Positions 15,415 through 24,095 of a DNA stretch of 40,171 bases are shown here, in pieces (positions within the stretch are counted from its first letter, which is position 1; each line of letters starts with the position of its first letter). The notes beneath the pieces were generated by a model. The model ran no database searches. It saw only the letters and a program-made list of their open reading frames with translations, and was not told where the DNA came from. Origin of the DNA: an uncultured Clostridia bacterium (GTDB lineage Bacteria > Bacillota > Clostridia > Christensenellales > UBA3700); assembly GCA_945872615.1 (NCBI GenBank), contig CAMBZZ010000013.1, positions 1 through 40,171 on the forward strand, given 5' to 3'. The translations under genes and the position numbers were made by a program.

Positions 15415-16671
15415 TTACTCCCTCGCCGATACGTCTTGTTTTCTTGATAGCACCGCCACGAAAAAGCCGTCGGTGCCTTGGTCATCGGGCAAATACTGCT
15501 TATAGCTTTCCACCGTCCAGTCGGTATTTTCTTTGACAAATCTACCCACGATATTGTAATTTTCTTCTCTAAGCAACGTGCAAGTGGAATATATCACCTT
15601 GCCGCCTATTTTAGCGTATTTGCAAGCGTTGGTAAGTATCGAGTATTGAGTTTTGGTCAATTCTTCCACACTTTGCATATCGAGATTGAGATACACGTCG
15701 GGTTTCTTTTTAGCTACGCCAAGTCCGCTACAAGGCACGTCGCACAACACCTTGTCAAAAAGCCCCTCGAATCCCGCAATGTATTGCGTAGAATCTTGCT
15801 CGATTACCGATATTCCGCTCGCGTGCATACGATTAACGTAAGCTTGCATCAGTTCTACCCTATGCGGGTGAATTTCGCACGCAACGACCTCTACGTTAGA
15901 GGCTTGTTCGGCTATGTAGAGCGACTTACCACCGGGGGCGGCACACATATCCAATACCTTGTCTCCGCTCCTAATATTCATCGCTTGCACGCAACGCATA
16001 GAAGTCACCGATTGTATCGTGATCAAGCCGTTGTTGAATAAGTCTCTCAATTTTTTATCGTTTTTTACCCACATTCCGCCACAGTCGGACAAGCGGTATT
16101 TTATATCCTTACGATCGCATATTTCGCACAAATGCTTGAGGCTCGTAAGTCTAGTGTTGGGACGAACGTGTTCCTCTTGCACGCTATTTGCCGACAAAAA
16201 CTCTTTTGTCACATCGTAGCCGTATTGCTTGACGTATTTTCTTACCAGCCACAACGGGACGGAGGTCTCCACAGACAGCCTTTCTACCCTATCGTCGGGC
16301 AAAGACGGTTTGTCTGCAATATAATTTTTGAGCAAACCGTTGACGAAGCCTTTGAGTTGGCGTTTGCCTATAAACGCCGTCAAGTCCACCATATTGTCCA
16401 CCACCGCATAGTTGGGCATAGAGTCCATAAAACTTATACAATACATGCCCATTTTGAGCACAATCACCACGCTCGCTTGCGGACGCTTCTTGGCAAGACG
16501 AGATAGATAATATTCGAGTTCTACGTTCTTTTCCAGCACGCCGTACACAAGTTTGGTCACCCAAGCGGCATTGTTGGCATACCCCAACTTTTTGCTCAGT
16601 TCTATCGACCCGAACGCCTTGTTTTTGAATATATTGGACAATATGTCGTAGCTCAGTTGTATATCACTCAT
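15415..16671 (-). CDS. rsmB: 16S rRNA (cytosine-C5)-methyltransferase RsmB
   Basis: A 418-residue protein with an N-terminal NusB-like RNA-binding domain (about 1-140) and a SAM-dependent methyltransferase domain. Motifs are DMCAAPGGKS for SAM binding, DVPCSGLGV and STCTLLREEN; the last two hold the two cysteines that attack and release cytosine (m5C967 in E. coli numbering). The start overlaps the fmt stop as ATGA, so translation is coupled. Confidence 0.95.
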   Translation of the reverse strand: MSDIQLSYDILSNIFKNKAFGSIELSKKLGYANNAAWVTKLVYGVLEKNVELEYYLSRLAKKRPQASVVIVLKMGMYCISFMDSMPNYAVVDNMVDLTAFIGKRQLKGFVNGLLKNYIADKPSLPDDRVERLSVETSVPLWLVRKYVKQYGYDVTKEFLSANSVQEEHVRPNTRLTSLKHLCEICDRKDIKYRLSDCGGMWVKNDKKLRDLFNNGLITIQSVTSMRCVQAMNIRSGDKVLDMCAAPGGKSLYIAEQASNVEVVACEIHPHRVELMQAYVNRMHASGISVIEQDSTQYIAGFEGLFDKVLCDVPCSGLGVAKKKPDVYLNLDMQSVEELTKTQYSILTNACKYAKIGGKVIYSTCTLLREENYNIVGRFVKENTDWTVESYKQYLPDDQGTDGFFVAVLSRKQDVSARE

Positions 16672-17582
16672 TGCACGTTAGTTCCGTTTTGTATCTTGTA
16701 GCCCGCAAGAAAACTTGCGGTATCCATTCTTCTTTTGCCTTCGAGTTGCACCTCCAGTGCTTCGATAGCACCGTCACCGCAACCGATTTTCATGGTTTTG
16801 TTTACAATTCTGATTTCGCCTATTCCCAACTCGTCCTCTGCAATCTTCGCGCTCCAAATTTTGAATATTTTGCCGCCTAAGTAGCAGTATGCGGACGGCC
16901 AAGGATTCATACCCCTGATTTTGCATACAATCTCTTTAGCGGAGCAATTCCAGTCAATTTTGCCGTCCTCTTTGCTCAGCATAGGATAGTGCGTAGCCTT
17001 GGAGTGGTCTTGTGGAGTAAATACCGCTCGTCCGCTCTCAATGAGTTGCAAACCCTCCACCAAAGCCTCCGCACCTAGCTTGGCAAGTCTGTCGAACAGT
17101 TCTCCAGCCGTTTCATTGTCGCCGATACTCACGGACTTTTGGAGCAACACGTCACCGCTATCCACTTGCAACGCCGTGCGCATAATCGACACGCCCGTAC
17201 GTTCTTGACCCGTCAAAATCGCCCATTGAATAGGGCTGGAGCCTCTAAACAGAGGTAACAGCGAAGCATGTACGTTGATGACGCCGTGTTTCGGAATATC
17301 GAGTATGCTTTGCGAGATAATCTGTCCGTAAGCGCACGTCACCATGACGTCGGGAGCAAGTCTTCTCAAAATCTCCTCGCCCTCGTCTCGGATTTTTTGA
17401 AACTGCAAAACGTTGAGTCCTAGGTCGAGAGCGCGCTGTTTGACGGGGCTAAAAGTGACTTCTCTGCGGTTGCGTTCTTTGTCGGGTTGGGTCACAACCG
17501 CCAAAATCTCGTGTCCCGCGTCGTAGACGGCTTGGAGCGAATCTACCGCAAAGTCGGGGGTGCCCAAAAATACTATCTTCAT
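16668..17582 (-). CDS. fmt: Methionyl-tRNA formyltransferase
   Basis: A 304-residue enzyme that formylates initiator Met-tRNA using 10-formyl-THF. The Rossmann start KIVFLGTPDFA, the SLLPxxRG signature (107-114) and the catalytic triad N103, H105 and D141 are visible. A C-terminal OB-like tRNA-binding domain follows. The ATG shares one base with the def stop (TAATG), pairing formylation with deformylation as in most Bacteria. Confidence 0.96.
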   Translation of the reverse strand: MKIVFLGTPDFAVDSLQAVYDAGHEILAVVTQPDKERNRREVTFSPVKQRALDLGLNVLQFQKIRDEGEEILRRLAPDVMVTCAYGQIISQSILDIPKHGVINVHASLLPLFRGSSPIQWAILTGQERTGVSIMRTALQVDSGDVLLQKSVSIGDNETAGELFDRLAKLGAEALVEGLQLIESGRAVFTPQDHSKATHYPMLSKEDGKIDWNCSAKEIVCKIRGMNPWPSAYCYLGGKIFKIWSAKIAEDELGIGEIRIVNKTMKIGCGDGAIEALEVQLEGKRRMDTASFLAGYKIQNGTNVQ

Positions 17583-18025
17583 TATTCCTTGTACTCCTTG
17601 TCATAGAAGAGTATTCCGTCAAGGTGGTCTATCTCGTGACAACACGCCCTTGCAATCAATTCTTCGGCTTGCAAGGACGTATGATTGCCGTATCTGTCTT
17701 GATATTCTACCGTCACTTTGTACGGTCTTGCCACGTTACAATTACGACCCGGTACGCTCAAACAACCCTCGGGTCCCACTTGTACGCCTTCGGTAGCCAC
17801 TATGACGGGATTGACGAGTTCTACGTAAAAGTCGTCGACCTCCACCACAGCGAGGCGCCTATTGATACCCACTTGCGGTCCCGCCAAGCCTACGCCGTCT
17901 GCTTCGATCATAGTTTGTCTCATATCGTCGAGCAACTTGCCCAATTTGTCGTCAAAAACCGTTACTTCTCTGCTCTTTTTGCGCAAAGAAGGTTGTCCGT
18001 CCTTTACAATATCTCTCAGTGCCAT
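17582..18025 (-). CDS. def: Peptide deformylase
   Basis: A 147-residue Fe(II)/Zn hydrolase removing the N-formyl group from nascent proteins. All three signature motifs are intact: GVGLAGPQVG (44-53), EGCLS (86-90, metal ligand C88), and HEIDH (130-134, metal ligands H130 and H134, catalytic E131). Short length and motif spelling match the type 1 class. It is 8 nt downstream of priA and overlaps fmt. Confidence 0.96.
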   Translation of the reverse strand: MALRDIVKDGQPSLRKKSREVTVFDDKLGKLLDDMRQTMIEADGVGLAGPQVGINRRLAVVEVDDFYVELVNPVIVATEGVQVGPEGCLSVPGRNCNVARPYKVTVEYQDRYGNHTSLQAEELIARACCHEIDHLDGILFYDKEYKE

Positions 18026-18033
18026 ACTTCCTC

Positions 18034-20223
18034 CTAGTTCATCGCCTTTGGGTCGACCTCGACAAAAATCGAAGTGTTTTTGACGGTATTGTCGCCCGCC
18101 GTCTTGTATATTGATTTGATTATTTCCTTTTCGTTTTGCCTCTTGATGCGGGCAATAATCTGGTATCTGTATTTGTTTTGTATCCTTGCTACGGGGGATT
18201 TCATAGCGCGCATATACAAAAAGTCGTCTTGTCTCTCTTTGTACAACTTTTGCATATCTCCGTACACGCCCTTGGCAAGTTGAATGACTTTGTCCTCGTC
18301 CTCTCCGCTCATCAACACCCTTACTATGGTAGAAAAAGGCGGAAACTGAGTGGATTTTCGTATATTTATCTCTTTGGCGATAAAGCCCTCGTAGTCGCCG
18401 TCTACGGCAAAGCGATAGACGTAATGATTGGGAGAATAAGTCTGCAAAAAGACCCTACCCGCCTTTTCGCTTCTTCCCGCTCTACCCGCAATCTGCGTTA
18501 CGAGTTGATACGTCCTTTCCGCCGACCTATATTCGGAATTGTATAGGCTTATATCGGCGTCAAGTATGCCAACGAGCGTGACGTTGCCAAAGTCGTGTCC
18601 CTTGGCTATCATCTGCGTACCCACCAAAATCTGTGCCTTCTGCGCTTCAAACGCCGATAAGATGTCTAGGTAAGCCGTCTTGGTGGTGGTCGTCTCGTTG
18701 TCCATTCTCAATACGCTGACGTCGGGGAGCATCTTTTTAATCTCTTCCACAACCCTCTGCGTACCTACTTTGCCGTATTTGATTTGGTCGCTTCCGCATG
18801 ACGGACAGCGGTCGAGCATTCGGTACCTTTTGCCACAATAGTGGCACTTGAGGAGGTTGTCCGCCGAGTGATAAGTGAGCGACACGTCGCAATCCTCACA
18901 CTTGGCGACGTATCCGCACTTGCGACACATCACGAAGGAGCTGTGTCCTCTGCGATTGAGAAATATCATCGCTTGTTCGCCGCGTGCTATCGTCTCGACG
19001 AGCGCCTTACGCAGTTGCACCGAAAAGATACCGTCGTTGCCTCCGATAATCTCTTGTGACATGTCTACGATTTTTATCTGCGGCATGCCGTGAGCGCTTA
19101 TTCGGGTAGTCATTTTGACAAGTTGATATTTGCCTTCGGTTGCCAACTTGTAACTTTCAAGCGACGGCGTGGCGCTGCCGAGTATTATCTTGGCGCCGTT
19201 GTATTTGGCTCTAAATTGTGCAATATCTATCGTCTTGTATCTTGGGTTGGAGTCGCTTACGTAACTGCCGTCATGCTCCTCGTCGATGATTATCAATCCG
19301 ACGTTTTCGACGGGTGCAAAGATAGCCGACCTAGCGCCAACCACGATTTTGGCTTGTCCGTCGTGGAGTTTTTTCCATTCGTCAAACCTCTCTCCGTCCG
19401 ACAATCCGCTGTGTATCATAGCCACGGTATCGCCGAAGTAGGCTCTAAAGTTTTTGAGCATTTGCGGTGTAAGGGCAATCTCAGGCACGAGCATAATACA
19501 ACTCTTGCCCTCTCGGAGCGCACGCGATATGCTCTCTATGTACACCATAGTTTTGCCCGAACCCGTCACACCGTGCAAAAGTATAGTCGTTTTGTCCGTA
19601 TGCTCTATAGTTTCCAACGCTCGGCGTTGGTCGTCGCTGAGAACGACTTGTTTTTTTTGTCCGACTATCTCGCCGAAAGGCGTGCGAGAGAGTTGCTTAT
19701 TCTTCTTGACGACGATGCCTGCCTTGATAAGTGCGTTGACTGCCGAAGCGCCGAACTCGTCGTTGATTTCACTCAAAAATTTGCCGCCGTATTTGAGACT
19801 TTCTACCACTTGCCTTTGTGCCGTCGCTCTTGAAGACAACGCCTCGACAGCCTCGTGATAATCTCTAGCGAGTTCTACGAACAACCTTGTCAATTCCTTG
19901 ACTTTGCCACCCCTAAGTTTCGGAGGCAAAAATAGTCTTAGACTGTCGCAATATCTGATAAACATATCGTCCTTCATATATTGCATCAACTCAAGCATCT
20001 CTGGCTTGACGCAAGTAAAGTCGTCCAATTTGCTTATTATAGGTTTTAGATTTTGCCTTTCGCTTTGCTCTACTATATCAATGCAAAAACCCTCGAGCCT
20101 TTGCGCTCCAAAGGGGACCAGAACTCTGTCGCCCTTACTCAGTCGCAAGTCTGAGGGGATGGAATAATCGAATATTTTGTCTACTTCTTGACTGCTTATA
20201 TCTACGACAACCCTTGCTATCAT
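18034..20223 (-). CDS. priA: Primosomal replication-restart helicase PriA
   Basis: A 729-residue helicase that reloads the replisome at stalled forks. It has an N-terminal DNA-binding domain with the 3'-end pocket, Walker A GVTGSGKT (218-225), DEEH (DEEHDGSY), SATPSLES, and a cysteine-rich zinc region between the helicase lobes (CRKCGY, CEDC, CHYCG, CPSCG: eight cysteines for two zinc sites). A C-terminal domain ends in a basic stretch. The ATG overlaps the coaBC stop by 4 nt. Confidence 0.96.
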   Translation of the reverse strand: MIARVVVDISSQEVDKIFDYSIPSDLRLSKGDRVLVPFGAQRLEGFCIDIVEQSERQNLKPIISKLDDFTCVKPEMLELMQYMKDDMFIRYCDSLRLFLPPKLRGGKVKELTRLFVELARDYHEAVEALSSRATAQRQVVESLKYGGKFLSEINDEFGASAVNALIKAGIVVKKNKQLSRTPFGEIVGQKKQVVLSDDQRRALETIEHTDKTTILLHGVTGSGKTMVYIESISRALREGKSCIMLVPEIALTPQMLKNFRAYFGDTVAMIHSGLSDGERFDEWKKLHDGQAKIVVGARSAIFAPVENVGLIIIDEEHDGSYVSDSNPRYKTIDIAQFRAKYNGAKIILGSATPSLESYKLATEGKYQLVKMTTRISAHGMPQIKIVDMSQEIIGGNDGIFSVQLRKALVETIARGEQAMIFLNRRGHSSFVMCRKCGYVAKCEDCDVSLTYHSADNLLKCHYCGKRYRMLDRCPSCGSDQIKYGKVGTQRVVEEIKKMLPDVSVLRMDNETTTTKTAYLDILSAFEAQKAQILVGTQMIAKGHDFGNVTLVGILDADISLYNSEYRSAERTYQLVTQIAGRAGRSEKAGRVFLQTYSPNHYVYRFAVDGDYEGFIAKEINIRKSTQFPPFSTIVRVLMSGEDEDKVIQLAKGVYGDMQKLYKERQDDFLYMRAMKSPVARIQNKYRYQIIARIKRQNEKEIIKSIYKTAGDNTVKNTSIFVEVDPKAMN

Positions 20224-21404
20224 AACTTGATTATCTCGCTGGCTATAACGTGAGCAAGGATACTCTTAGATACCTTTCCGCTCTCATAAATTTTGCCTCG
20301 AGCTGTAAAAATACTTATAACGTTGGTATCGCTGTCGAAACCCGCGCCCTCTTTGGTCACGTCGTTAGCCACGACCATATCGGCATTTTTCTTGATTCTT
20401 TTTTGCTCGGCATACTCGTCGAGATTGGTGGTCTCGGCACAAAAAATCACCAACTTTTTGTCGCCCTTGGCTCTACCCACAGCCTCGGCAATATCTGGAT
20501 TTTTTTCTAATTCCAGCGTTACGCTATCGCCCTTGATTTTGTTGTCGTACTTATTCTTTGGTCTATAATCGCTCGGTGCTGCCGCCTTGATGACAACGTC
20601 AACCTCGCCCAGTTCGCTCATTACTGCATCGTACATCTCTACCGTGGTCTTTACTCTAACCACTTTGTGCAAATACTCGGGTATTTCTACGCTGACTATG
20701 CCGGCGACCAAAGTGACTATTCCGCCTCTTTTGGCTATGGCTTTGGCTAGCTCTATACCCATTTTTCCGCTTGAGCGATTGGTAATAAAGCGCACGCCGT
20801 CTATGTTTTCTTGAGTTGCGCCTGCCGTAACCAGCACGCGTGTGCCCTCGTAATCTTGCTGAGGCAATACCGTCTTGAGTACGACGTCTACGATGTCGCT
20901 CGGCTCTGCCATTTTTCCTCGTCCGCTGTCACCGCACGCAAGTCTGCCCTCTATCGCGTCTACGAAAATATAGCCCTTGTCCTTGAGCGTGGCTATATTG
21001 CTCTGCGTAGTAGGATTGTCGTACATTGCCGTATTCATTGCGGGTGCAATAATGACGGGGCACTTGAGCGCAAGCACCGTCGTAGTGAGCATATCGTCGG
21101 CTACTCCCGTGGCAAGCTTGGCAATTACGTTGGCGGTTGCGGGGGCTATCACGCATACGTCGGCTTTTTTGGCAAGCGAAATATGAGCCACTTCCCACTC
21201 TCGGTCGCGGTTGAACATGTCGCTTACGCATGGTCTGTTTGATAGCGTTTCAAACGTGAGTGGCGCAACGAATTGGGTGGCGTTGGCTGTCATGACGACG
21301 TCAACGTCCGCCTCCAACTTTTTGAGCCTCGACACTATCTCGCAAGACTTGTAACAAGCAATTCCGCCCGTCACTCCCAACAATACGTTGATACCCTTAA
21401 GCAT
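20220..21404 (-). CDS. coaBC: Bifunctional phosphopantothenoylcysteine decarboxylase/synthetase
   Basis: A 394-residue two-domain enzyme of coenzyme A synthesis. The CoaC flavoprotein half (about 1-180) has the active-site His H74, PAMNTAM (121-127) and the catalytic cysteine C157 in GRLACGDSG. The CoaB half (from about 188) has VTAGATQE, the ITNRSSGKMG loop and a KKNADMVVANDV block typical of CTP-dependent synthetases. It begins 2 nt after the rpoZ stop and overlaps priA. Confidence 0.95.
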   Translation of the reverse strand: MLKGINVLLGVTGGIACYKSCEIVSRLKKLEADVDVVMTANATQFVAPLTFETLSNRPCVSDMFNRDREWEVAHISLAKKADVCVIAPATANVIAKLATGVADDMLTTTVLALKCPVIIAPAMNTAMYDNPTTQSNIATLKDKGYIFVDAIEGRLACGDSGRGKMAEPSDIVDVVLKTVLPQQDYEGTRVLVTAGATQENIDGVRFITNRSSGKMGIELAKAIAKRGGIVTLVAGIVSVEIPEYLHKVVRVKTTVEMYDAVMSELGEVDVVIKAAAPSDYRPKNKYDNKIKGDSVTLELEKNPDIAEAVGRAKGDKKLVIFCAETTNLDEYAEQKRIKKNADMVVANDVTKEGAGFDSDTNVISIFTARGKIYESGKVSKSILAHVIASEIIKL

Positions 21405-21406
21405 AC

Positions 21407-21607
21407 TTATATGTTTTCTCTCTTGACTACGATTTTGCCTTCGTAAATCTCTTTGGCTGCAATAGAGATGGACTTTTCGCCCGTCTCTTGATAGAGATTA
21501 GGGTTTTGACTATCGAGCTGTCTTGCTCTCTTGGCTACCGCACATACGAGAGCGTATCTGCACTCTGCTTTTTTGATAAGTTTGTCGATTGGTGGATCTA
21601 TCATCAT
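21407..21607 (-). CDS. rpoZ: RNA polymerase omega subunit
   Basis: A 66-residue protein in the standard gmk-rpoZ-coaBC position. The family core PPIDKLIKKAECRYALVCAV-AKRARQL matches omega, which folds around the beta-prime C-terminus and aids polymerase assembly. Two adjacent ATGs (21607 and 21604) are possible starts; both overlap or touch the gmk stop, so translation is coupled either way. Confidence 0.92.
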   Translation of the reverse strand: MMIDPPIDKLIKKAECRYALVCAVAKRARQLDSQNPNLYQETGEKSISIAAKEIYEGKIVVKRENI

Positions 21608-22233
21608 AGGTCGTTACCTCCATATATTAAGTTATCTATAAATTTTTTGTTGTTGTCTACGCTACATTTTTGGGCTTTGATGATATTGATAATATCTTGC
21701 GCACCCTTTTCCGCATCCTCGTTGACTACGATATAGTCGTAGAAGACGGCTTGCTTTATCTCGTCGATAGCCGACTCGATACGAACTTTGAGTTGCTCTT
21801 CCGTCTCCGTGTCGCGACCTCTAAGTCTCTCTTCTATCGTCGAGCGATTGACGGGAGTGAGGAATATCATCACGGCTTGCGGGAACTTGTTTTTGATGTC
21901 TAGCGCGCCTTTGACGTCTATCTCCAACACCACGTCGTATCCCTCTTCGAGCTTGTCAAGTACCTTTTGCTTAGGCGTGCCGTAATAATTGCCGTAAACT
22001 TGTTGATGCTCCAATAGTTCGCCGCTTACAAGCATCTCTTTGAACCTATCTTTGGTGACGAAATAATAGTTGATACCGTCCACTTCCCCCGGTCTCGGCT
22101 CACGCGTCGTAACCGATACGGAATATTGAAGATTGGGATAATTGCGTATGGCGTGCGCCAATACGGTACCTTTTCCCGCGCCGGACGGTCCCGACACTAC
22201 TACAAGCAAACCTTTTTTTCTCTCGTTGGACAT
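21604..22233 (-). CDS. gmk: Guanylate kinase
   Basis: A 209-residue kinase converting GMP to GDP. The P-loop SGPSGAGKGT is at residues 14-23, and the GMP-binding block TTREPRPGEVDGINYYFV follows, with the lid/arginine region RLRGRDTETEEQ. AAGGA precedes the ATG. In Bacillota the biofilm regulator gene remA often lies between yicC and gmk; here only 10 nt separate them. Confidence 0.96.
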   Translation of the reverse strand: MSNERKKGLLVVVSGPSGAGKGTVLAHAIRNYPNLQYSVSVTTREPRPGEVDGINYYFVTKDRFKEMLVSGELLEHQQVYGNYYGTPKQKVLDKLEEGYDVVLEIDVKGALDIKNKFPQAVMIFLTPVNRSTIEERLRGRDTETEEQLKVRIESAIDEIKQAVFYDYIVVNEDAEKGAQDIINIIKAQKCSVDNNKKFIDNLIYGGNDL

Positions 22234-22243
22234 AGCGAATTCC

Positions 22244-23125
22244 TTATTCTATGTTTTGTATTTGTTCTCTGATTTTTTCTATCAGATTTTTGAGAGCCAG
22301 CACCTTGTCGGTAACGTTGACGTTGCAACATTTGCTACCGATAGTATTGGTTTCTCTATTCATTTCTTGCACGATAAAGTCGAGCTTTTTGCCTACTGCT
22401 CCGCCCTCTTGGACTATTTGGTCAAAGTGTATAAGGTGCGCTTTGAGCCTCGTTATCTCTTCGTCCACGCACACTTTGTCACTATAAAAAGCCACTTCGT
22501 TGAGAAGTCTCGCTTCGTCGATTGCCACGCCCTGCAAACTCTCCTCTATCCTGTCTTTGAGCTTGGCTTTGTGCTCGCTTACCATATCGGGCGCGTACTT
22601 TTCTATCTCATCTACAAGTGCTTTTAGTTCCTTATTTTTGGCAAGCAAATCTTGCATGATAAGTCCGCCTTCCCTCTCTCTCATAGCGTTGAGATTGTCA
22701 AGAGCCGTGATGGTCGCTTGCTCGACGAGCTTAGCAAGAGTCTCTTCGTTTTGCTCGTTAGGTTGAGTGCTGATTACCTCGGGCATACGCATAATTTCCG
22801 TCGTACCGATATTGTTGACGCAACCGGTTGCACTAGCGATTTCCCCTGCAATAGCGTAATATCTCTTGGCAAGTTCTATATCCGCCGTGACGTCCGCCTT
22901 GCATTCTCTATTGTCCTCGTAGTTGACGAATACGTCAAAGTGACCTCTCACCGCCTTTTCTTTGATAAGTCTACGCACTAGATCTTCGGCAAAGGTAAAT
23001 CCCTTGGGGAGCTTAACTCCCAAATCCAAAAATCTGTGGTTGACGGTCTTGATTTCTATAGTGACTTTTTGGCTATCGATTTCGCTAACGCCCTTACCGT
23101 AGCCCGTCATACTAAAAATACGCAT
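22244..23125 (-). CDS. yicC: YicC-family endoribonuclease
   Basis: A 293-residue protein starting with the family signature RIFSMTGYGKG and containing the N-terminal YicC domain and the C-terminal DUF1732 (ending in EMNRETNTIGSKCCNVNVTDKVLALKN-type residues). YicC proteins are reported as RNases acting on specific RNAs in stress control. It is the first gene of the operon that runs to rpe. GAGG lies 6 nt before the ATG, and a promoter is present upstream. Confidence 0.93.
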   Translation of the reverse strand: MRIFSMTGYGKGVSEIDSQKVTIEIKTVNHRFLDLGVKLPKGFTFAEDLVRRLIKEKAVRGHFDVFVNYEDNRECKADVTADIELAKRYYAIAGEIASATGCVNNIGTTEIMRMPEVISTQPNEQNEETLAKLVEQATITALDNLNAMREREGGLIMQDLLAKNKELKALVDEIEKYAPDMVSEHKAKLKDRIEESLQGVAIDEARLLNEVAFYSDKVCVDEEITRLKAHLIHFDQIVQEGGAVGKKLDFIVQEMNRETNTIGSKCCNVNVTDKVLALKNLIEKIREQIQNIE

Positions 23126-23153
23126 ATATGCCTCGTATTATTTTATTTACAAT

Positions 23154-23182
23154 AATATAACACATTATAAAAATATTTACAA
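23154..23182 (-). promoter_or_regulatory. Promoter of the yicC-rpe operon
   Basis: On the minus strand TTGTAA (23177-23182), a 17-bp spacer and TATATT (23154-23159) lie about 30 bp before yicC. The region is AT-rich, so confidence is moderate. The preceding gene's terminator lies just upstream. Confidence 0.5.
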
Positions 23183-23202
23183 GAAAAATTATATAAAAAA
23201 GA

Positions 23203-23220
23203 AAGGACGCAGTCGTCCTT
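23203..23220 (-). terminator. Terminator of the zinc-ribbon gene pair
   Basis: A perfect 7-bp stem AAGGACG/CGTCCTT with a 4-nt loop is followed, in the minus direction, by a T-rich run (A run at 23195-23200). It lies about 30 nt after the last zinc-ribbon gene. Confidence 0.82.
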
Positions 23221-23252
23221 CCTTATTTGGGCTTTGATAACATCGTGTAATA

Positions 23253-23633
23253 CTAATAGCGTCTCCAATATATGTTATAAACCCAACCTAAAATTGAATC
23301 AACGTCAGTTTCAATAATGTTTAACACAAAATACATCACATAGAATAATACCCCAAGTGACAAAACGCTTAGGCATATTGCGGCAATACATAATTTTGCG
23401 GCTTTCCAATTATTCTCTTTGATTGCGATAGGCTTAAATCCCATACCCATTACCAGTCCGAATAGCGGCGCAATAAACGATAGTACGAGCGATGCTATAG
23501 ACCAACCGACTAATGACGAGCCTTTCTCTTTTTTGACTACTTTACGTTCTACGTAATTGTCGGTAGCACAACCGCAATTAGGACAAATAACCGCACTATC
23601 GCCTATCTCTTTTCCGCACTTTTTACAAAACAT
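23253..23633 (-). CDS. Zinc-ribbon membrane protein (second of pair)
   Basis: A 126-residue protein with an N-terminal zinc ribbon, cysteines C3, C6, C17 and C20 (MFCKKCGKEI, then ICPNCG), a short charged linker, and two hydrophobic segments at about 41-66 and 79-107. This is the zinc_ribbon_2/DUF4190-like layout common in Clostridia; the function is unknown. It is paralogous to the gene 14 nt upstream, and both start after strong GGAGG sites. The C-terminus is aromatic and basic (YWRRY). It was probably made by tandem duplication. Confidence 0.75.
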   Translation of the reverse strand: MFCKKCGKEIGDSAVICPNCGCATDNYVERKVVKKEKGSSLVGWSIASLVLSFIAPLFGLVMGMGFKPIAIKENNWKAAKLCIAAICLSVLSLGVLFYVMYFVLNIIETDVDSILGWVYNIYWRRY

Positions 23634-23647
23634 ACTCTACCTCCGAA

Positions 23648-24001
23648 TCAAAAAGCACCTATCATACCTACAACCGCAACCGAATAGACGATTGATAAAA
23701 TGATAGACAAAATAAAATACGCTACGCTTATCCAGATAGCCGCCGTGCATTTCTTCCTCGACGGCTCGTCATCGATAGCAACTGCCTTAGGGCGATAAAT
23801 CAGTCCCATAATAAAACCTACTAACGGAATAATGAAAGACATCACCAACGCAACTATAGACATAGTATTTACGTTGCCGCTATCATCTGAGCTACTCTTC
23901 GGTTTGGTAGATGCGCCGTTATAATTGTTGGTAGGCACACCGCAATTTGGACAAATGACTGCGTCGTCACTTATCTCTTTGCCACATTTTGAACAAAACA
24001 T
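23648..24001 (-). CDS. Zinc-ribbon membrane protein (first of pair)
   Basis: A 117-residue protein with zinc-ribbon cysteines C3, C6, C17 and C20, a Ser/Asp/Asn-rich linker (about 25-46), and two hydrophobic segments at about 47-69 and 86-117. The cytoplasmic ribbon followed by a two-helix anchor suggests a small membrane-bound sensor or scaffold, but no function is established. AGGAGGA precedes the ATG. A perfect consensus promoter with an operator palindrome in its spacer lies upstream, and a divergent XRE regulator gene adjoins. Confidence 0.75.
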   Translation of the reverse strand: MFCSKCGKEISDDAVICPNCGVPTNNYNGASTKPKSSSDDSGNVNTMSIVALVMSFIIPLVGFIMGLIYRPKAVAIDDEPSRKKCTAAIWISVAYFILSIILSIVYSVAVVGMIGAF

Positions 24002-24033
24002 AGATTATCCTCCTAATCATTGGTAATAATTTC

Positions 24034-24062
24034 ATTATAATGGCACAATGTGCCTTTGTCAA
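24034..24062 (-). promoter_or_regulatory. Consensus promoter of the zinc-ribbon pair
   Basis: On the minus strand a perfect TTGACA (24057-24062) and a perfect TATAAT (24034-24039) are separated by 17 bp. Such a strong promoter would need repression, and a 13-bp palindrome fills the spacer. Confidence 0.88.
24042..24054. promoter_or_regulatory. Operator palindrome 1 (GCACAnTGTGC)
   Basis: GGCACAATGTGCC is palindromic around its centre base (24048). It lies within the -35/-10 spacer of the zinc-ribbon promoter, and its core recurs 30 bp away. Confidence 0.75.
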
Positions 24063-24072
24063 GATAAAAATT

Positions 24073-24083
24073 GCACATTGTGC
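24073..24083. promoter_or_regulatory. Operator palindrome 2 (GCACAnTGTGC)
   Basis: GCACATTGTGC is centred at 24078, exactly 30 bp from the first site and so on about the same DNA face. It directly abuts the predicted -10 box of the XRE gene, so one regulator could control both directions. Confidence 0.75.
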
Positions 24084-24089
24084 TATTAT
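24081..24089 (+). promoter_or_regulatory. Extended -10 promoter of the XRE regulator (leaderless)
   Basis: TGC-TATTAT is an extended -10 element with no good -35 box. The -10 ends 6 nt before the ATG at 24096, so the transcript should start at the start codon; no Shine-Dalgarno is present. Confidence 0.5.
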
Positions 24090-24095
24090 TTGGTT

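Noticed and set aside
15405..15539. Forty-five extra N-terminal residues on RlmN
   Set aside because: They are encoded inside rsmB in another frame and precede the point where family similarity begins.
24048..24095. Longer XRE protein starting at 24048
   Set aside because: The added residues are Cys-rich, unlike the family, and are encoded by the operator and promoter region.
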